64,000 nt of DNA from Chryseobacterium shigense. GTDB lineage: Bacteria; Bacteroidota; Bacteroidia; Flavobacteriales; Weeksellaceae. Where the stretch lies: NCBI RefSeq assembly GCF_900156575.1, contig NZ_FTNY01000006.1, positions 62,001 to 126,000 on the forward strand, in the 5' to 3' direction. The translations under genes and the position numbers were made by a program. Under the pieces are notes generated by a model. That model was not told the DNA's origin and ran no database searches. It worked only from the letters and a program-made list of their open reading frames with translations. Positions 61,393-64,000 of this stretch are shown in pieces (the stretch's first letter is position 1; every line of letters starts with the position of its first letter).

Positions 61393-64000
61393 ATGTCTTC
61401 ACAAGTTGTTAAAGAATTATTCAGAAGCAAAGACCCTATAATGTCAGTTATGGGATTAAAAAATTTTGAATTTGATGAAGCTTTAAAAAAAATTGGGCAG
61501 AGTATTCAACATCCTGCTGGAAAAAGTCTTCTTTTGGAAAAGAATCTTCTTCCTAAAAGTTATGCTAATATTAGAAACACAAGACAGACATATTTTACAG
61601 ACAATTTAGAGGGGGAAATTGCTTGGATGTTAAAAATATTAATAATCAATAAAAAGGAATTGTCTTTTTTTATTAAAAAAGAAAAAGAATTTCAAGAACA
61701 ATTATTGCTTAATAATTACGTCAACACTTTTAATATTATAAGTGAGATAAATGAAAAAATTTGTTTTTCCTATTGGGCAATGGAAAATATTTTTTCATTA
61801 AAAGATAAAAGTAAGGATAGCAAAGAGAACTGGGAATTTCTTAAAGAAATAAATAGTAGTGTTAATAATAATTTAACATTATTATTTGCTGAATTCTTTA
61901 GCAAAAAAGCAGAAAAAGAAGTTTCTACCCTACAATTTAAAAGAGAGTTAGAAAACATCATTAATGGGCTTAATGAAAAAGATACAGAAACTTTCATTTT
62001 TAAACTGGGAAGTATTTATTTTAATAATTTTAAATATGTTGAAGCTTTAACATTCATTGAGAGTACATCTTCTGTAATTGATCAATATTTATTTTTAATG
62101 GATTTATTACTCTATCTCCATTATGAAAAAAAGCATCATTCTTTAATAGTCAAGGTTTTAAATGAACTGATCAAAAATGGTTTTAAAGACTCAAGAATTC
62201 AAAGACTTTTGGAATTAACTTCAATTAATGTACCCATACAAGATTTTAATACTAAAATTCTTGAATTATTTGACATCTATTCTTTAGGTAATTATGATGA
62301 AGCATTGCTTGAGGTAAAAAAACTACTTAAAGAAGAACCATCATGTATAGAATTATATGAAATTTATATAAAAAGTTTAATTGAATTAGGGTTAGGATTT
62401 GTTGAAACACAAATAAGTCAAAATATAGACGATATTTTGGCAGCATTATATATTCTATATACAAAAGATAAGAGCTTTTATGATGCAGAAGAAACTTTAA
62501 TGAAGTCATACTTAAGCTTCCCAAAGGTAAATTTTTTTAAACAATTAATTTCTCTAACATTAAGTTTGACAGGCTCTGAGCTAAATAATGGTTTTATAAA
62601 TAAAAGTTACTACGTTAATTCAAAATATTCTAATCCAAACCTGTTAATGGGTGATAATATAGATAAAGGTTTATATTTTCCTGAGAATTTTTTGTCTAAG
62701 TATTTATCTCTGAAAATCAATTACTTCATAGGAATAGGAGACATTGAAAAATTAGATGAACTCAACTTGCAAATCCCTACTAATAAATTGGCTATTTATA
62801 AGGCTCGAATTGGTTATAACTATCAGGATAAATTTGATCTTAATTTGTTGAGAGATCTGAGTAGTAATTTGGCTTTGAATATTTTATTCGAACAGGAAAT
62901 ACTAACATATTGGTTTAAATATTATCTTAATAATAACTATATAGGAGAGTTAGTTGGACTATTGGTAGACGCTTATTTTAAAAATCCTTTCTTATTAAAA
63001 ACTTTGCGAATTGATTCTTTGATTAGCAAAATAATCAGTGAAGATTATATCTTAGAAAAAACAGATATTAACTTACCAATAATTTTTTATATCGCAAATT
63101 CTGAAGATTATTTCCAATTCGCATCTCTTGATGTTTACCTAAATTCTTTAAATATTGAAAAACCATCAGAGCTTTTTACTTCTCAAGATGATCCTGAAAT
63201 TAATAAGAAAGTATTTTTATTGGAAAAAATTTGCAATTTAAATGTTTTAAACAACTTTTATTTAGTTTTTGAAAATGACAAGGATGTTCTTGATGAAAGA
63301 GTTAATATTTTAAGGATTCTTATTTCTATCAATGATAAAAATTCTGATAAGTATTTTGAAGAAATAGCTGTATTATCAAGAAAAAAGAAAGTAGATAGTA
63401 CTATTCAGAATTATAACGATGGAAAAATAAGTCTAAACTTTGAAAGAATAAAAGAGGAGAATATTCAAAGTTTGGAGACTAGCTTTAATAGATTTATAAA
63501 GCTTAGAGACTACTCAGAAAAGAATGAATTGAAGGTAATCGAAGGAGATGTACTTATAAAAAGAATTTTAGATGAATTTATTAATAGGGAAGATAACTTT
63601 CAAGATGCATCCTTCGTAGCTTTTAAAGCCATCTTTTTGGAAATGGTAAATGTATTTTTGTTTAGTAAGGAACATGGTTTAGATGGAGATTTAAGCACGA
63701 GAATAAGACATGGTGTATTAGAAAATAAACTAAGAATTGTTTTCCTCAATAATAATATTATTTCAACTAAAAATAATGATGTTTATATTGACATTGAATA
63801 TTGGAAAAATATGTGTGAAACTCTTAGCTACATTAGTGAAATTTCAACTTCCATTCAAGATTCATTAAAGAGTTTTTCAAAAAAAATTGATGATTTAATT
63901 CTAAAAATTAAAAATGAATATATTCAGATTATTTCTTATAAACACAATTCGAAAGAAAAGGCTTTATTTAACTATACATTCACAGAAGAATATCTGTGGA
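61393..64000 (+). CDS. Large unrecognised protein (partial, 3' end outside window)
   Basis: The frame is open from ATG 61393 to the last base, 869 codons without stop. The N-terminus is MSSQVVKELFRSKDPIMSV. The protein is largely helical, rich in Asn, Lys, Ile and Leu, without signal peptide or clear membrane segment. A block near the end, LDGDLSTRIRHGVLENKLR (about 780-800), stands out as a conserved-looking Arg/His motif that could belong to a nucleic-acid-binding or HEPN-type domain. No P-loop is seen in the visible part. Size and setting in a mobile region suggest a defence-type protein; this is inference only. Confidence 0.6.
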   Translation, partial: MSSQVVKELFRSKDPIMSVMGLKNFEFDEALKKIGQSIQHPAGKSLLLEKNLLPKSYANIRNTRQTYFTDNLEGEIAWMLKILIINKKELSFFIKKEKEFQEQLLLNNYVNTFNIISEINEKICFSYWAMENIFSLKDKSKDSKENWEFLKEINSSVNNNLTLLFAEFFSKKAEKEVSTLQFKRELENIINGLNEKDTETFIFKLGSIYFNNFKYVEALTFIESTSSVIDQYLFLMDLLLYLHYEKKHHSLIVKVLNELIKNGFKDSRIQRLLELTSINVPIQDFNTKILELFDIYSLGNYDEALLEVKKLLKEEPSCIELYEIYIKSLIELGLGFVETQISQNIDDILAALYILYTKDKSFYDAEETLMKSYLSFPKVNFFKQLISLTLSLTGSELNNGFINKSYYVNSKYSNPNLLMGDNIDKGLYFPENFLSKYLSLKINYFIGIGDIEKLDELNLQIPTNKLAIYKARIGYNYQDKFDLNLLRDLSSNLALNILFEQEILTYWFKYYLNNNYIGELVGLLVDAYFKNPFLLKTLRIDSLISKIISEDYILEKTDINLPIIFYIANSEDYFQFASLDVYLNSLNIEKPSELFTSQDDPEINKKVFLLEKICNLNVLNNFYLVFENDKDVLDERVNILRILISINDKNSDKYFEEIAVLSRKKKVDSTIQNYNDGKISLNFERIKEENIQSLETSFNRFIKLRDYSEKNELKVIEGDVLIKRILDEFINREDNFQDASFVAFKAIFLEMVNVFLFSKEHGLDGDLSTRIRHGVLENKLRIVFLNNNIISTKNNDVYIDIEYWKNMCETLSYISEISTSIQDSLKSFSKKIDDLILKIKNEYIQIISYKHNSKEKALFNYTFTEEYLW

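Larger units (their letters stand above)
58232..64000. mobile_element. Remnant of a second mobile element (right side open)
   Basis: A broken integrase directly after attR, a truncated polymerase-like gene, a DUF3871 protein typical of Bacteroidetes mobile DNA, and a large AT-rich unknown gene suggest a decayed element in tandem with the first island. The right boundary lies outside the window. Confidence 0.5.

Noticed and set aside
61770-62524. Minus-strand ORFs of 65-75 codons in the last gene
   Set aside because: They lie opposite a plus-strand frame that is open for more than 2600 bases.

Overview
The window looks like a chromosome segment of a Flavobacteriia member, most likely Chryseobacterium or a close relative. 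The signs are an A+T-rich genome, a nuo operon in the order A-B-C-D-E-F-G-H-I-J-K-L-M-N with separate C and D genes and a short NuoG, a secreted endonuclease with a type IX secretion tail, GG-leader peptides, and -7 boxes of the Bacteroidetes form TAnnTTTG. The genus is an inference; no rRNA gene is present.

Region 1 (1-32.2 kb) is core chromosome. It holds a partial lipoprotein metallophosphoesterase, an HD domain fused to a Pycsar-type membrane effector domain, a bestrophin-like channel, a large GAF protein, and the complete 14-gene respiratory complex I operon on the minus strand (about 20.9 to 6.5 kb). An outer-membrane-type protein gene sits inside that operon between nuoF and nuoG. After it come housekeeping genes: a GNAT protein, a zinc peptidase, YigZ, ribD, a DUF349 protein, aroE, endonuclease I, a LolC/E-like permease, rbfA, methylmalonyl-CoA epimerase, and a tRNA with anticodon CAU.

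Region 2 (32.16-58.19 kb) is an island of about 26 kb integrated at that tRNA. A 42-base 3' tRNA fragment plus its terminator recurs at 58.15-58.23 kb, next to a tyrosine recombinase gene. The left part is a mobilization and replication module: an excisionase-like HTH protein, a RepA-like ATPase, a repeat-rich origin-like spacer, a Toprim primase, MobC, and the MobA relaxase. The middle carries cargo in single-gene units separated by attC-like imperfect palindromes: a HEPN-like protein, a KAP NTPase and a RES-like gene. It is followed by an HTH/RES-like pair, a tandem paralogous pair, and a three-gene operon with a large protein that looks like a duplicated NTase-HEPN architecture. The right part is a type I restriction operon on the minus strand (hsdR, a DUF1016 nuclease, hsdS, a PrrC-like anticodon nuclease, hsdM). 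The PrrC-like protein shows the R-E-H triad pattern of the family, so the locus probably combines restriction with a tRNA-cleaving second line of defence.

Region 3 (58.25-64 kb) appears to be a second, decayed element at the same site. It has a tyrosine recombinase broken by a stop codon and a frameshift, the C-terminal half of a family-A-polymerase-like protein, a DUF3871 protein, and the first 869 codons of a large unrecognised protein that runs off the window.
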